Notes under the pieces: model-generated
Told to the model about the DNA's origin: nothing
Seen by the model: the letters and a program-made list of their open reading frames with translations, nothing else
Databases searched by the model: none
In this document: positions 17,622 to 26,577 of the stretch, piece by piece
Position numbering within the stretch: position 1 is the stretch's first letter
Layout: each line of letters starts with the position of its first letter
Assembly (NCBI GenBank): GCA_049596955.1
Contig: JBMYMD010000005.1
Coordinates: 1-64,000 of the forward strand
Origin: UBA3478 sp049596955
Lineage (GTDB): Bacteria > Bacteroidota > Bacteroidia > Flavobacteriales > Flavobacteriaceae
Direction: 5' to 3'
DNA length: 64,000 bases
Made by a program: the position numbers and the translations under genes

Positions 17622-20447
17622 TTATTGAACAATGTTAACAATTTTTCCGGGGACCACAATTATTTTCTTTATTGCATTTCCACCTAAATAATGGGTGGTT
17701 CTTTCATCTTGTAAAACCGCCTGTTCAATTTGTTTCTTGTCAAAATCAACGGGCAAATTCATTTTAAAGCGAAGTTTGCCATTAAAAGAAATTGGGTATT
17801 CCTTTTCTTGTTCGACCAGATATGAAGGGTTGAACTCTGGAAAAGGTTCAAAGGCAATACTCTTTTTGTTTCCAAGTGTCTCGTACAACTCCTCAGCAAT
17901 ATGAGGCGCATAAGGAGAAATCAAAATAGCAAGCGAACCTAAAATCTCTTTTGAACTGCACTTTTGTGCAGTCAATTCATTGACGCATATCATAAAAGTC
18001 GACACCGAAGTGTTAAAAGAGAAGTTCTCCAAGTCTTCTTGTACCTTTTTAATCGTCTTGTGAAGTGTTTTTAATGACTCTGCAGTAGGTTGTTGGTCAG
18101 TAGGTTGCTCGTAGAGTTTGCACAATTTCTTCAAAAAGCTGTGAACTCCAGTAATTCCCGCAGTATTCCATGGCTTAGACTGTTCTAAAGGCCCTAAAAA
18201 CATTTCGTATAAACGCAGAGAATCGGCGCCGTATTCCTCACATATTTGATCAGGGTTTACGACATTGTACCATCGCTTTGACATCTTTTCTACCGAACGA
18301 CCGACAATATAGTTTCCGTTTTCTAATTTAAATTCAGCTGCTTCATATTGAGGTTGCCATTTTTTAAGGGCATTCAAATCGAGTTCATCTGATGCGTTGA
18401 TCAAATTGACATCCACCCTTAATTGTTCAAAATGAGACAGCGCATTCTCAGCATCTGAATTTTTAAAATCTACAAGTCCGTGAGAATAATAAATCTCGGT
18501 TCCGCTCTTTCGATATACAATCGCAGAGTTTCCTGTAATCATACCTTGATTAATCAATTTTTGTGCAAACTCAGGTTGAGGAACCAGTTCTCTATCAAAT
18601 AGAAACTGCTGCCAAAATCTCGCATACAAAAGGTGTGATGTTGCGTGCTCACTTCCACCGATATACAAATCAACCCCTTTCCAATAGTCTATTTTACTTG
18701 ACTCAAAAATTTCAACATCATTAGAAGGGTCCATAAAACGATTAAAATACTGTGAAGATCCGGCCCATGCTGGCATAGTATTTAATTCTAATGGAAAAAT
18801 TGTTTCGTGATTGATCTCAGTATTCGCAACCACTTTTTGATGCTGCTCGTCCCAAGCCCAATGTGTGGCGTTTCCTAGAGGTGGCTCTCCTGTTTCTGTT
18901 GGAAGATATTTTTCAACCTCAGGTAAGCGAAGCGGTAAGGCTTCTACTGGAATCATCTGAGGCATTCCGTCGATGTAGTAAACAGGAAAAGGTTCTCCCC
19001 AGTAGCGCTGTCTAGAAAAAACGGCATCCCGCAATCTGTAATTGATTCGCCTTTTTCCTTTACCCAAAGTTTCGAGCTTTTCGATGACGGTTTTCTTGGC
19101 TTGGGCAAAAGGCAATCCGTTTAAGAAATCAGAATTCGCAATTATGGTAGTACTCTTATCTACAAAGGCAGCCTCTGAAATATCAGCATCTTTAAAAATA
19201 TTTGGAATGGGTAAATCAAAGTGTTTTGCAAAATCGTAGTCTCGTTGATCTCCGCATGGAACCGCCATAACAGCTCCAGTTCCATAACTGGCCAATACGT
19301 AATCTCCTATCCAAATAGGAACCTTTGTTCCATTGAGCGGATGAATCGCATATGCTCCAGTAAATACCCCACTAATACTTTTAACATCAGACAAACGATC
19401 GCGCTCAGAACGTTTCGCTGTCTCGTCGATATAGGCTTCAACTGCATTACGCTGCTCAGGTGTGGTTATTTTGAGCACCAAATCTAATTCTGGCGCCAGG
19501 GTCATAAAACTCACCCCATAAATAGTGTCAGGTCTGGTCGTAAAAACCTCGAGTTGCTCAGGGTGGTTTTCAATATCGAATTTGACCTGGGCGCCCTCTG
19601 AACGTCCAATCCAATTCGTTTGAGAATCTTTTAAAGGTTGTGGCCAGTCGATGTGATCTAGGCCCTCTAACAATCGCTGTGCATAGGCAGTTATACGCAT
19701 GTTCCACTGGCGCATTTTCTTGCGAACAACCGGATGCCCTCCCCGTTCAGAAACCCCATTGACGATTTCATCATTAGCCAAAACAGTCCCCAGAGCTGGG
19801 CACCAATTCACTTCTGTATCTGCCAAATAGGTCAGGCGATATTTTAAAAGAATTTCTTGTTTTTCAACGTTCGTATAAGTCTTCCATGCTGCAGCGTCAA
19901 ATTGAGGACAATCTTCATCGCAACTTGCTAAAACAGATCCGTTACCTTCCTTCTCAAAGCGTGCCACGAGTTCGTCAATCGCAAGGGCTTTATTTTGACT
20001 CAAATCAAACCAAGAGTTGTAGAGCTGAATAAAGATCCACTGTGTCCACTTATAATATGAAGGATCTGATGTTTTAAATTCTCGACTCCAGTCGAAAGAA
20101 AACCCCAAACCACTCAACTGTTCTTTATACCGCTTTATATTTTCTTCAGTAGTTTTTGAAGGATGTTGCCCTGTTTGAATTGCGTATTGTTCGGCAGGCA
20201 AGCCGAAAGAGTCAAACCCCATAGGATGTAAAACATTATAGCCTTGATGTCTCTTATAGCGAGCATAAATATCACTTGCAATATACCCTAAGGGATGCCC
20301 CACATGCAGGCCTGCGCCTGATGGATATGGAAACATATCTAATACGTAGTACTTGGGTTTTTCTGAGGCTTCGTTCGCTTTGAACGTTTGCTTTTCTTTC
20401 CAGAATTTTTGCCATTTGGCCTCTATTTCTCGAAACCTGTATTCCAT
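17622..20447 (-). CDS. leuS: Leucyl-tRNA synthetase
   Basis: Class Ia synthetase for tRNA-Leu, 941 residues from ATG 20447 (MEYRFREIEAKWQ). HVGHPLGY at 48-55 is the HIGH motif and KMSKRW near 720 the KMSKS motif. The CP1 editing domain with TTRPDTIYG lies near 310, and an anticodon-binding domain fills the C-terminus. A longer frame reaches 20546 but adds 33 hydrophobic residues unlike any LeuS and would run across the promoter and into divergent ftsX, so the shorter start is chosen. A consensus promoter precedes it. Confidence 0.96.
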   Translation of the reverse strand: MEYRFREIEAKWQKFWKEKQTFKANEASEKPKYYVLDMFPYPSGAGLHVGHPLGYIASDIYARYKRHQGYNVLHPMGFDSFGLPAEQYAIQTGQHPSKTTEENIKRYKEQLSGLGFSFDWSREFKTSDPSYYKWTQWIFIQLYNSWFDLSQNKALAIDELVARFEKEGNGSVLASCDEDCPQFDAAAWKTYTNVEKQEILLKYRLTYLADTEVNWCPALGTVLANDEIVNGVSERGGHPVVRKKMRQWNMRITAYAQRLLEGLDHIDWPQPLKDSQTNWIGRSEGAQVKFDIENHPEQLEVFTTRPDTIYGVSFMTLAPELDLVLKITTPEQRNAVEAYIDETAKRSERDRLSDVKSISGVFTGAYAIHPLNGTKVPIWIGDYVLASYGTGAVMAVPCGDQRDYDFAKHFDLPIPNIFKDADISEAAFVDKSTTIIANSDFLNGLPFAQAKKTVIEKLETLGKGKRRINYRLRDAVFSRQRYWGEPFPVYYIDGMPQMIPVEALPLRLPEVEKYLPTETGEPPLGNATHWAWDEQHQKVVANTEINHETIFPLELNTMPAWAGSSQYFNRFMDPSNDVEIFESSKIDYWKGVDLYIGGSEHATSHLLYARFWQQFLFDRELVPQPEFAQKLINQGMITGNSAIVYRKSGTEIYYSHGLVDFKNSDAENALSHFEQLRVDVNLINASDELDLNALKKWQPQYEAAEFKLENGNYIVGRSVEKMSKRWYNVVNPDQICEEYGADSLRLYEMFLGPLEQSKPWNTAGITGVHSFLKKLCKLYEQPTDQQPTAESLKTLHKTIKKVQEDLENFSFNTSVSTFMICVNELTAQKCSSKEILGSLAILISPYAPHIAEELYETLGNKKSIAFEPFPEFNPSYLVEQEKEYPISFNGKLRFKMNLPVDFDKKQIEQAVLQDERTTHYLGGNAIKKIIVVPGKIVNIVQ

Positions 20448-20476
20448 GATTTTTGAGGGAACTAAAATTTGCGCTA

Positions 20477-20506
20477 CAAAAGTACATTTAATAAAGTAAA
20501 GCCAAA
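20477..20506 (-). promoter_or_regulatory. Consensus flavobacterial promoter of leuS
   Basis: On the minus strand TTTG (20506-20503) is followed after 18 nt by TACTTTTG (20484-20477), matching the Bacteroidota -33/-7 consensus TTTG-N17-23-TAnnTTTG. It lies about 30 nt before the leuS ATG. Confidence 0.65.
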
Positions 20507-20513
20507 AGTTTGC

Positions 20514-20521
20514 TATTTTTG
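20514..20521 (+). promoter_or_regulatory. -7 element for ftsX
   Basis: TATTTTTG fits TAnnTTTG exactly and lies 17 nt before the ftsX ATG, pointing away from the leuS promoter. No good TTTG box is seen at the expected distance. Confidence 0.5.
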
Positions 20522-20538
20522 AATGAGCAGATAATCTA

Positions 20539-21420
20539 ATGAGCAACTATATCGATAAATATCAAAAAAGAAGACTTATAACGTCTTATGTTTCTGTAAC
20601 CGTGAGTATTTCCTTAGTGCTTCTACTGATGGGGTTATTAGGGCTTTTAGTGTTTAATGCATCAAAGCTTGCCAATCACTTTAAAGAAAAAATTGCCATA
20701 TCCATTTACTTAAAAGAGGATGCGAGTCAAACTGAAATACAAAGTCTACAGCGAAAATTCAGCATGTCTCCGTATGTAAAGAACAGCGAATTCATTTCTA
20801 AAGACGAAGCTGCAATCAAATACAGCGCAGATATCGGTGAAAATTTTGTGGAGTTTTTGGGCTATAATCCTCTTAAAGATGCTGTTGACATAAGTCTAAA
20901 AGCACAGTATGTGAATCAAAATGCCATAGAGCGCATTGTGAGTGATTTACAAGAATCAATTGTGGTAGAAGAAGTGAGTTATGACAAACCATTAATTCAA
21001 CTCATTGATCAAAACATTCAAAACGCTAGTTTTTGGCTACTGATCAGTAGTATTTGTTTTACCATAATTTCGGTACTGCTTATCAATAGCTCTATACGAC
21101 TCTCTATTTATTCCAAACGATTTATCATTAAAACCATGCAAATGGTTGGAGCAACAAAAAGTTTTATCCAAAAACCATTTATACAAACCAATATCAAATT
21201 AGGATTATACGGCGCAACCATTTCAAGTGTGATTTTAATTCTTCTATTGAACACCATAGATTTAAATTTTCCTGAAATTGATATTTTTGGGGACGTTTTT
21301 GGCTTGAGTATTTTATTTGTAAGCCTCTATGGATTGGGTGTTTTGATATCTTACTTGAGCACGCAGAGTGCAACCCAACGCTTTTTAAACTTAAGAACAG
21401 ACCGTTTATACTACGAATAA
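20539..21420 (+). CDS. ftsX: Cell division protein FtsX
   Basis: Inner-membrane permease-like subunit of the FtsEX complex, which controls peptidoglycan hydrolysis at the septum. The 293-residue protein has the FtsX topology: a first membrane helix at about 20-42, a periplasmic domain of about 110 residues (with KIAISIYLKEDAS), then three helices at about 166-186, 218-237 and 251-270. ftsE is not adjacent, which is common in Bacteroidota. DUF3098 and uppP follow with no gap, so this is a cell-envelope operon. Confidence 0.92.
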   Translation: MSNYIDKYQKRRLITSYVSVTVSISLVLLLMGLLGLLVFNASKLANHFKEKIAISIYLKEDASQTEIQSLQRKFSMSPYVKNSEFISKDEAAIKYSADIGENFVEFLGYNPLKDAVDISLKAQYVNQNAIERIVSDLQESIVVEEVSYDKPLIQLIDQNIQNASFWLLISSICFTIISVLLINSSIRLSIYSKRFIIKTMQMVGATKSFIQKPFIQTNIKLGLYGATISSVILILLLNTIDLNFPEIDIFGDVFGLSILFVSLYGLGVLISYLSTQSATQRFLNLRTDRLYYE

Positions 21421-21665
21421 TGAAGAAAAAACAACCCGCAAACAAATTCGATTTATTCGACAAAAGCAATTACAAACTCATGATTATAGGGCTTATTGCT
21501 ATAGCTGTCGGGTTTATTTTAATGAGCGGAGGGGCACCTGACAATCCCGAGGTATTCAATCCAGAAATTTATAATTTCAGAAGAATCCGACTAGCTCCTA
21601 CACTTGTACTTTTAGGACTGGGGATTCAAGTATATGCCATTTTAAAAACCCCCAAAGAAAAGTAA
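21420..21665 (+). CDS. DUF3098 small membrane protein
   Basis: An 81-residue protein with two membrane helices (about 21-38 and 57-75) separated by the conserved loop GGAPDNPEVFNPEIYNFRR. It matches DUF3098, a Bacteroidota-specific family that sits between ftsX and uppP. Its start overlaps the ftsX stop by 1 nt (TAATG). Function unknown; position suggests an envelope or division role. Confidence 0.88.
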   Translation: MKKKQPANKFDLFDKSNYKLMIIGLIAIAVGFILMSGGAPDNPEVFNPEIYNFRRIRLAPTLVLLGLGIQVYAILKTPKEK

Positions 21666-22448
21666 ATGTCTATTCTTGAATCCATACTTCTTGGAATCAT
21701 TCAAGGGTTAACTGAATTCTTACCTGTTTCGTCAAGTGGACACATAGAAATAGGTAAGACTCTATTGAACAGTTCTTTTTTTGAGAAAGAGAATTTGCTC
21801 TTTACTGTGATTTTACACTTTGCAACTGCTATAAGTACAATCATCGTTTTTAGAAAAACAATTGCTGATGTTTTAAGGGGGTTAATTAAACAAGACAAAA
21901 AAGAGATGGCCTTCTCTTTAAAAATTGTTATTTCCATGATTCCAGCTGCTTTAATTGGCTTCTTTTTTGAAGATCAAATCGCAAATCTTTTCAGTGGGTC
22001 TTTATCATTTGTAGGCTATATGCTTATCATAACTGCACTACTCTTATATCTCGCAGATAAAGCAAAAGCGACAGCTCGTAACGTAGGGTATGCAGATTCT
22101 TTCATTATTGGAATCGCTCAAGCCATTGCCATTTTACCTGGAATTTCTAGAAGCGGATCAACAATTGCCACATCTGTTTTACTTGGAATTGACAAAAAAA
22201 AATCAGCTGAATTTTCATTTTTAATGGTCATTCCTTTGATTCTTGGCAAAATAGCCAAGGATATCCTAAGTGGAGAACTAGAAGCTCTTTCTTCAGTGAA
22301 TTTCTTGCCCTTTTTATTCGGGTTTTTAGCTGCCTTAATTAGCGGTTATTTTGCCTGTAATTGGATGCTCGATTTAGTCCGTCGCAGTAAATTGACCTAT
22401 TTCGCTGTTTATTGCTTAATCGTTGGAATTATAGCGATAAATAGCTAA
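21666..22448 (+). CDS. uppP: Undecaprenyl-diphosphatase
   Basis: Membrane enzyme that recycles undecaprenyl pyrophosphate to the monophosphate carrier used by peptidoglycan and glycan synthesis. The 260-residue protein has the two signature blocks: GIIQGLTEFLPVSSSGH at about 10-26 with the catalytic glutamate and serines, and LPGISRSGSTI near 157-167. About eight membrane helices are visible. It follows DUF3098 directly and precedes truB by 4 nt. Confidence 0.96.
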   Translation: MSILESILLGIIQGLTEFLPVSSSGHIEIGKTLLNSSFFEKENLLFTVILHFATAISTIIVFRKTIADVLRGLIKQDKKEMAFSLKIVISMIPAALIGFFFEDQIANLFSGSLSFVGYMLIITALLLYLADKAKATARNVGYADSFIIGIAQAIAILPGISRSGSTIATSVLLGIDKKKSAEFSFLMVIPLILGKIAKDILSGELEALSSVNFLPFLFGFLAALISGYFACNWMLDLVRRSKLTYFAVYCLIVGIIAINS

Positions 22449-22452
22449 AGAA

Positions 22453-23181
22453 TTGGAAAATATTTCAAATTATAAACTAGAAAAATTTCAAGAGGGTTTT
22501 TTATTCTTGGTAGATAAACCTTTAAACTGGTCTTCTTTTCAAGCGGTAAATGCAATCAAGTGGGGTCTTAAGAAAAAATTCAACATCAAGAAAATCAAAA
22601 TTGGTCATGCGGGTACACTAGATCCGCTAGCTTCTGGCTTACTTCTAATTTGCTGCGGCAAAATGACTAAACAGATAGCAGATTTTCAAGGCCAGGCCAA
22701 AACCTATACCGGAACAATTCGCGTTGGCGCCTCAACCCCCTCTTTCGACCTGGAAACCGAAATTGACCAGCACTATAACATCGCACATATAAGTGAAGAA
22801 CTGATTGTTGAAACCAAAAAACAATTTACGGGAGTGATACGGCAAAGACCTCCATTGTTTTCTGCGCTTAAAAAAGAAGGTAAAAGGCTCTATGAACATG
22901 CCAGAGCAGGAAACCAAATAGAAATTCCAGAGCGAGAAATTGAAATACACTTATTTGATATCGAATCCATTCAAAATAAGGAGAAATACATTGACTTAAA
23001 TTTTAAAATTAAATGTTCAAAGGGCACATACATAAGGTCAATTGCTCATGATTTTGGAAAGGCCCTACATTCAGGGGCACATCTTTCAAGTTTGAGACGA
23101 ACTGCTATAGGAACATATGATGTTAATCAGGCCCTAAGCCCAGAAAACATCAAAAACCTTTTAGAGTCGACTCGAACTTAA
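22453..23181 (+). CDS. truB: tRNA pseudouridine-55 synthase
   Basis: Makes pseudouridine 55 in the T-loop of tRNAs. The catalytic aspartate is in GHAGTLDPLASGLL near residues 53-66, with the KTYTG block near 83 and RRTAIG near 216. The 242-residue protein is the short bacterial form without a PUA domain. The start is TTG at 22453; no in-frame ATG occurs before the first conserved strand. It is 4 nt after uppP and probably in the same transcript. Confidence 0.93.
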   Translation: MENISNYKLEKFQEGFLFLVDKPLNWSSFQAVNAIKWGLKKKFNIKKIKIGHAGTLDPLASGLLLICCGKMTKQIADFQGQAKTYTGTIRVGASTPSFDLETEIDQHYNIAHISEELIVETKKQFTGVIRQRPPLFSALKKEGKRLYEHARAGNQIEIPEREIEIHLFDIESIQNKEKYIDLNFKIKCSKGTYIRSIAHDFGKALHSGAHLSSLRRTAIGTYDVNQALSPENIKNLLESTRT

Positions 23182-23214
23182 TCTTCTCTTTTTTTATTTT
23201 ATTACCTTACGACT

Positions 23215-23910
23215 ATGAATTTAAAAGTCAGAGATAAAGCGCTTATTATTACTCTAATCACAGGTATACTATCTCTACTTGCTTTGATTAAAATTCAATT
23301 CAGCAGCAAGACTGTCGAAAAAATTCCCATTGAAATTGTAGAAAATCTTACACGTCCTATCGAAGAAAAATTTGAGACCACAAAAACGAAGGGTGAAGAA
23401 ATTGAAACACATCAAGCTTCAAATGAATCTGCCGAAACAATTGTGGAAGATGTAGAGCCCCTGGCAAGTTTAGAAGAGCTCAAACCAGAGTTTTTTGAAA
23501 GTGATTCAAAAAGCAACTCTGGCTCGAGCTCTGATTTTGAACGTGATTTTCAAGAGTTCAAAAAAGACATTGATTTGCGCATTGAAAAGCTGTCAAAAAA
23601 AAATCCCAAAGAAACAGAGGTTGCCAAACACAATAGAAAAACAACTGTTCGCTATTATCTAGAAAACCGAACACATATAGCACTACCCATTCCAGTTTAC
23701 AAGTGCATCACAGGAGGAACTATTGTGATTGACATCGAAGTGAATACTGAAGGAAAAGTAATCTCAAAAAAATACAACGCTAATTTGTCAAACTCTTCAA
23801 ATGGATGTTTGATTGAGAATGCACTAGCCTATGCTTCAAAAGCCTTATTTCAAAGTGCAAACTCCAAAATACAAAAAGGGCGCATTACTTATTTGTTTCA
23901 ATCTAAATAA
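23215..23910 (+). CDS. TonB-like protein of unknown function
   Basis: A 231-residue protein with one N-terminal membrane anchor (about 9-26), an acidic and serine-rich linker (about 50-115), and a C-terminal domain of about 85 residues. That domain has the pattern PVYKCITGGTIVIDIEVNTEGKV...AKALF, resembling the TonB/TolA C-terminal fold. It could be an energy transducer or a periplasmic scaffold, but the usual proline-rich spacer is absent. It sits between truB and tag on the same strand. Confidence 0.55.
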   Translation: MNLKVRDKALIITLITGILSLLALIKIQFSSKTVEKIPIEIVENLTRPIEEKFETTKTKGEEIETHQASNESAETIVEDVEPLASLEELKPEFFESDSKSNSGSSSDFERDFQEFKKDIDLRIEKLSKKNPKETEVAKHNRKTTVRYYLENRTHIALPIPVYKCITGGTIVIDIEVNTEGKVISKKYNANLSNSSNGCLIENALAYASKALFQSANSKIQKGRITYLFQSK

Positions 23911-23919
23911 CGCCTAAAT

Positions 23920-24519
23920 ATGAAAAATCAGAAGCGATGTTTCTGGTGTGAAGGTGATGCACTATACCAAGAGTACCATGACAAGCATTGGGGACGTCCA
24001 ATAGTAGATAGCCAGAAGCTTTTTGAATGCTTGATTTTGGAAACCTTTCAGTCAGGGCTAAGTTGGATTACCATTCTTAAAAAGAAAAATCATTTCTTAG
24101 AGGCTTTTGACCAGCTCAATCCTCATCAAATCGTTCATTACGACCAGCAGAAAGTCAAAGAACTACTCGGTAATTCAAAAATCATCAGACACAAACAGAA
24201 AATTCAATCTGTAATTAGCAATGCTAAAGCTTATATAGTTCTTGACGAAAAAATTGGTTTTTCTAAATACCTCTGGAGATTTACAGACGGAACAATCATC
24301 AAAAACAAAATAGTAAGCAAAAATGATTTGATTGCAGAGTCTGAATTGTCCCAGCGAATTTCAAAAGAAATGAAGCAGCTCGGCTTTAGCTTTATAGGAC
24401 CAACTACGATTTATTCCTTTATACAAGCCGTGGGGATTGTAAATGACCACTTTGAAGACTGTTTCTGTCAAAAAGAACTAAGTGCAATTAGTGAGGTGGA
24501 TTTTAAAGAAATGAAATAA
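23920..24519 (+). CDS. tag: DNA-3-methyladenine glycosylase I
   Basis: Base-excision repair enzyme removing 3-methyladenine from alkylated DNA. The 199-residue protein shows CFWCEGD at residues 7-13, YHDKHWGRP near 19-27, FECLILETFQSGLSW near 37-51, and a C-terminal zinc-site tail VNDHFEDCFC. The zinc ligands of Tag proteins (Cys near the start, His-x-His-type and Cys near the end) are accounted for. The end overlaps convergent aat by 17 nt. Confidence 0.95.
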   Translation: MKNQKRCFWCEGDALYQEYHDKHWGRPIVDSQKLFECLILETFQSGLSWITILKKKNHFLEAFDQLNPHQIVHYDQQKVKELLGNSKIIRHKQKIQSVISNAKAYIVLDEKIGFSKYLWRFTDGTIIKNKIVSKNDLIAESELSQRISKEMKQLGFSFIGPTTIYSFIQAVGIVNDHFEDCFCQKELSAISEVDFKEMK

Positions 24520-25132
24520 ATTCGGCTCTAGGAATTTCTCTTGCCCCCATTGATTGTAAATGATTCGTATGCAATTGACAGTCGATTAAGGCTATTCCAT
24601 TAGCAGCTGCACATTGAGCAAGAGAAATCAAAGCGACTTTAGAAGCATTGGATTCAAGAGAAAACATACTCTCTCCACTAAAGACTTTACCGGTTTGAAC
24701 TCCATACAATCCACCAACCAGTTCATCCTCTCGCCATACCTCAAATGATTTTGCCAATCCTTGGTAATACAGACTTGCAAAGGCAGTTTTCATTCCTTCT
24801 GTAATCCAAGTCCCCTCTTGATCGGCACGATTAACAGATGCACAAAAGGAAACAACCTGTTCAAAAGCTACGTTCTGGGTAACTCGAAACTGAGCAGATT
24901 TCAATACCCTTTGCATACTTTTCGAAATCTTAATTTCTTCAGGAAACAATACCATTCTTGGATCAGGACTCCACCACATAATGACTTTGTCATCTTCAAA
25001 CCACGGAAAGATTCCTCGACTGTAAGCAAGCTTCAATCGTTCTGGATCTAAATCACCACCAATAGCCAATAACCCATCGGTATTGGCCATACTAACGTCT
25101 GGAAAATAAAATTCTCCTTTAAGTGTATACAT
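24503..25132 (-). CDS. aat: Leucyl/phenylalanyl-tRNA-protein transferase
   Basis: N-end-rule enzyme that adds Leu or Phe to proteins with N-terminal Arg or Lys, marking them for ClpAP/ClpS. The 209-residue protein has GLLAIGGDLDPERLKLAYSR at 20-39, WWSPDPRMVLFP near 52-63, EGTWIT near 107-112 and GLYGVQTGKVFSGESMFS near 142-159. All conserved family blocks are present. Confidence 0.96.
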   Translation of the reverse strand: MYTLKGEFYFPDVSMANTDGLLAIGGDLDPERLKLAYSRGIFPWFEDDKVIMWWSPDPRMVLFPEEIKISKSMQRVLKSAQFRVTQNVAFEQVVSFCASVNRADQEGTWITEGMKTAFASLYYQGLAKSFEVWREDELVGGLYGVQTGKVFSGESMFSLESNASKVALISLAQCAAANGIALIDCQLHTNHLQSMGAREIPRAEFISFL

Positions 25133-25195
25133 GGGTTAGATTCTTAATTGCGAAATACACTTGAAGATATAAAAGAAATCTTAACTCCCTAACTT

Positions 25196-25585
25196 TTAAA
25201 AGGGTAAATCGTCAAAATCTTCGTCTTTACTTTGGTCGGTTTTTTCAAATTGATCTAATGGTGGCATCGGTGGCATTTCATCTGCTGAATGATCAGCGGT
25301 AGAAGCCGATTGATTTGCCTGAATTCTCCATCCTTGAATGGAGTTAAAGTATTTTACCTCGCCTTGAGGATTAGTCCACTCCCTACCCCTAAGATTTATG
25401 CCAACAGTTACTTCTTGTCCTGACGAAAACGCAGACAACAAATCTGTTTTATCTTGAACAAATTCAATCAATAGATGCTGTGGATATTGTTCCTGTGTGG
25501 TTAAAATTAATTCCCTCTTTCGAAATCCGTTGTTTCCAAAGGTTTTAGTCTCTCCTATTTCTTTGATGATTCCTTGTATTTCCAT
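25196..25585 (-). CDS. DUF3127 OB-fold protein with an SSB-type tail
   Basis: A 129-residue protein of the DUF3127 family, common in Bacteroidota and some phages. Residues 1-95 have a beta-rich pattern suggesting an OB fold. The last 35 residues are disordered and acidic and end in DDLPF, the same five residues that end the SSB protein at 41149. In SSB this tip recruits RecO, PriA, exonucleases and other repair factors. A ssDNA-binding or SSB-competing role is inferred. It is followed upstream on the same strand by HIT and greA, so it lies in a greA-HIT-DUF3127 transcript. Confidence 0.8.
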   Translation of the reverse strand: MEIQGIIKEIGETKTFGNNGFRKRELILTTQEQYPQHLLIEFVQDKTDLLSAFSSGQEVTVGINLRGREWTNPQGEVKYFNSIQGWRIQANQSASTADHSADEMPPMPPLDQFEKTDQSKDEDFDDLPF

Positions 25586-25594
25586 GATTTTGAT

Positions 25595-25999
25595 TTAGAC
25601 GTTTTGGTTGTTAAAAGCTTGGGTTATCGCTTGAGCCGTTGCCTTAAATTCACTTTCAGAAAGCGAGATCTTTGAAATAAATCGAGCATTTTCCATATCC
25701 TGTAAAGGAATTAAATGAACGTGAACATGAGGTACTTCAAGCCCAATAATAGAGAGGCCGACACGTTTACACGCTATAGTTTCTTCAATGGCCAAGGCCA
25801 CTCGTTTCGAAAAGGCCATCAAATCTGTAAATCGCTGATCATCTATATCATACCACTTATCAATCTCTTCTTTGAGAATACACAAGGTATGACCTTTAGC
25901 ATTGGGATTAATGTCTAAAAAAGCCAGAAATTCATCAGTTTCGGCCACTTTATAGGCTGGGATTTCTCCATTGACAATTTTGGTAAAAATTGAGGGCAT
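25595..25999 (-). CDS. HIT-family nucleotide hydrolase
   Basis: A 134-residue histidine-triad protein. The active-site triad reads HVHVHLIP at about 104-111, and the family start motif SIFTKIVNGEIPAYKVAE is at residues 3-20. It is HinT-like and likely hydrolyses AMP-lysine or adenosine phosphoramidates. It lies 5 nt after greA and 9 nt before DUF3127 on the same strand. Confidence 0.93.
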   Translation of the reverse strand: MPSIFTKIVNGEIPAYKVAETDEFLAFLDINPNAKGHTLCILKEEIDKWYDIDDQRFTDLMAFSKRVALAIEETIACKRVGLSIIGLEVPHVHVHLIPLQDMENARFISKISLSESEFKATAQAITQAFNNQNV

Positions 26000-26004
26000 G
26001 GTAA

Positions 26005-26478
26005 TTATCTTGTAATTTCTATAACTTCTAGCTGTAATACTCCATTAGGCACCTTGATTTCAGCCACATCTCCTACAGTCTTTCCAAGCAATCCTTTTCC
26101 AATTGGAGAATTTACTGAAATCTTATTGGTTTTTAAATCCGCTTCGCTCTCAGCAACAAGGGTAAAAGTCATCTGCTGCTTATTCATTTTATTAAGAAGC
26201 TTAACGGTAGATAAAACAAGAACCTTAGACGTATCTAGCTGGGATTCATCAATGATACGAGCATTTGCTACAGTTTGCTCCAGCTTTGAAATTCTCATCT
26301 CTAGTAAACCCTGGGCTTCTTTTGCAGCATCGTATTCAGCATTTTCCGAAAGGTCACCCTTATCTCTTGCCTCAGCAATGGCCTGTGACGCTTTTGGACG
26401 CTCAATATCCTTTAATTCGTTTAATTCTTTTCTTAATTTTTCTAATCCCTCTTTCGTGTAATATGCTATCTTACTCAT
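26005..26478 (-). CDS. greA: Transcription elongation factor GreA
   Basis: Rescues backtracked RNA polymerase by stimulating transcript cleavage. The 157-residue protein has the N-terminal coiled coil (about 1-75) with the acidic tip ENAEYDAAKEAQ near 46-57, and the C-terminal FKBP-like domain ending with GVLQLEVIEI. The start at 26478 (MSKIAYYTKEG) is preferred; a TTG two codons upstream is in frame. A hairpin lies in its 5' leader. Confidence 0.95.
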   Translation of the reverse strand: MSKIAYYTKEGLEKLRKELNELKDIERPKASQAIAEARDKGDLSENAEYDAAKEAQGLLEMRISKLEQTVANARIIDESQLDTSKVLVLSTVKLLNKMNKQQMTFTLVAESEADLKTNKISVNSPIGKGLLGKTVGDVAEIKVPNGVLQLEVIEITR

Positions 26479-26492
26479 AATCAAAAAATTAA

Positions 26493-26527
26493 AATCCTCC
26501 AGAAACTAAAAAAGTTTTAGAGGATTA
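26493..26527 (-). promoter_or_regulatory. Hairpin in the greA 5' leader
   Basis: AATCCTC and GAGGATT (7 bp) enclose a second stem, AAACT/AGTTT, in a 35-nt symmetrical structure. Read on the minus strand the 3' arm includes GGAGG, a rare Shine-Dalgarno-like sequence here, about 17 nt before ATG 26478. It could regulate greA, or terminate transcription weakly. Confidence 0.4.
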
Positions 26528-26577
26528 TTAAAGTAAAGATACATAATTTTGAAAGAATCTCTCTAGTATGACTTGTG

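Noticed and set aside
20448..20546. 33-residue N-terminal extension of leuS
   Set aside because: It is hydrophobic, unlike LeuS, covers the consensus promoter and runs into divergent ftsX.
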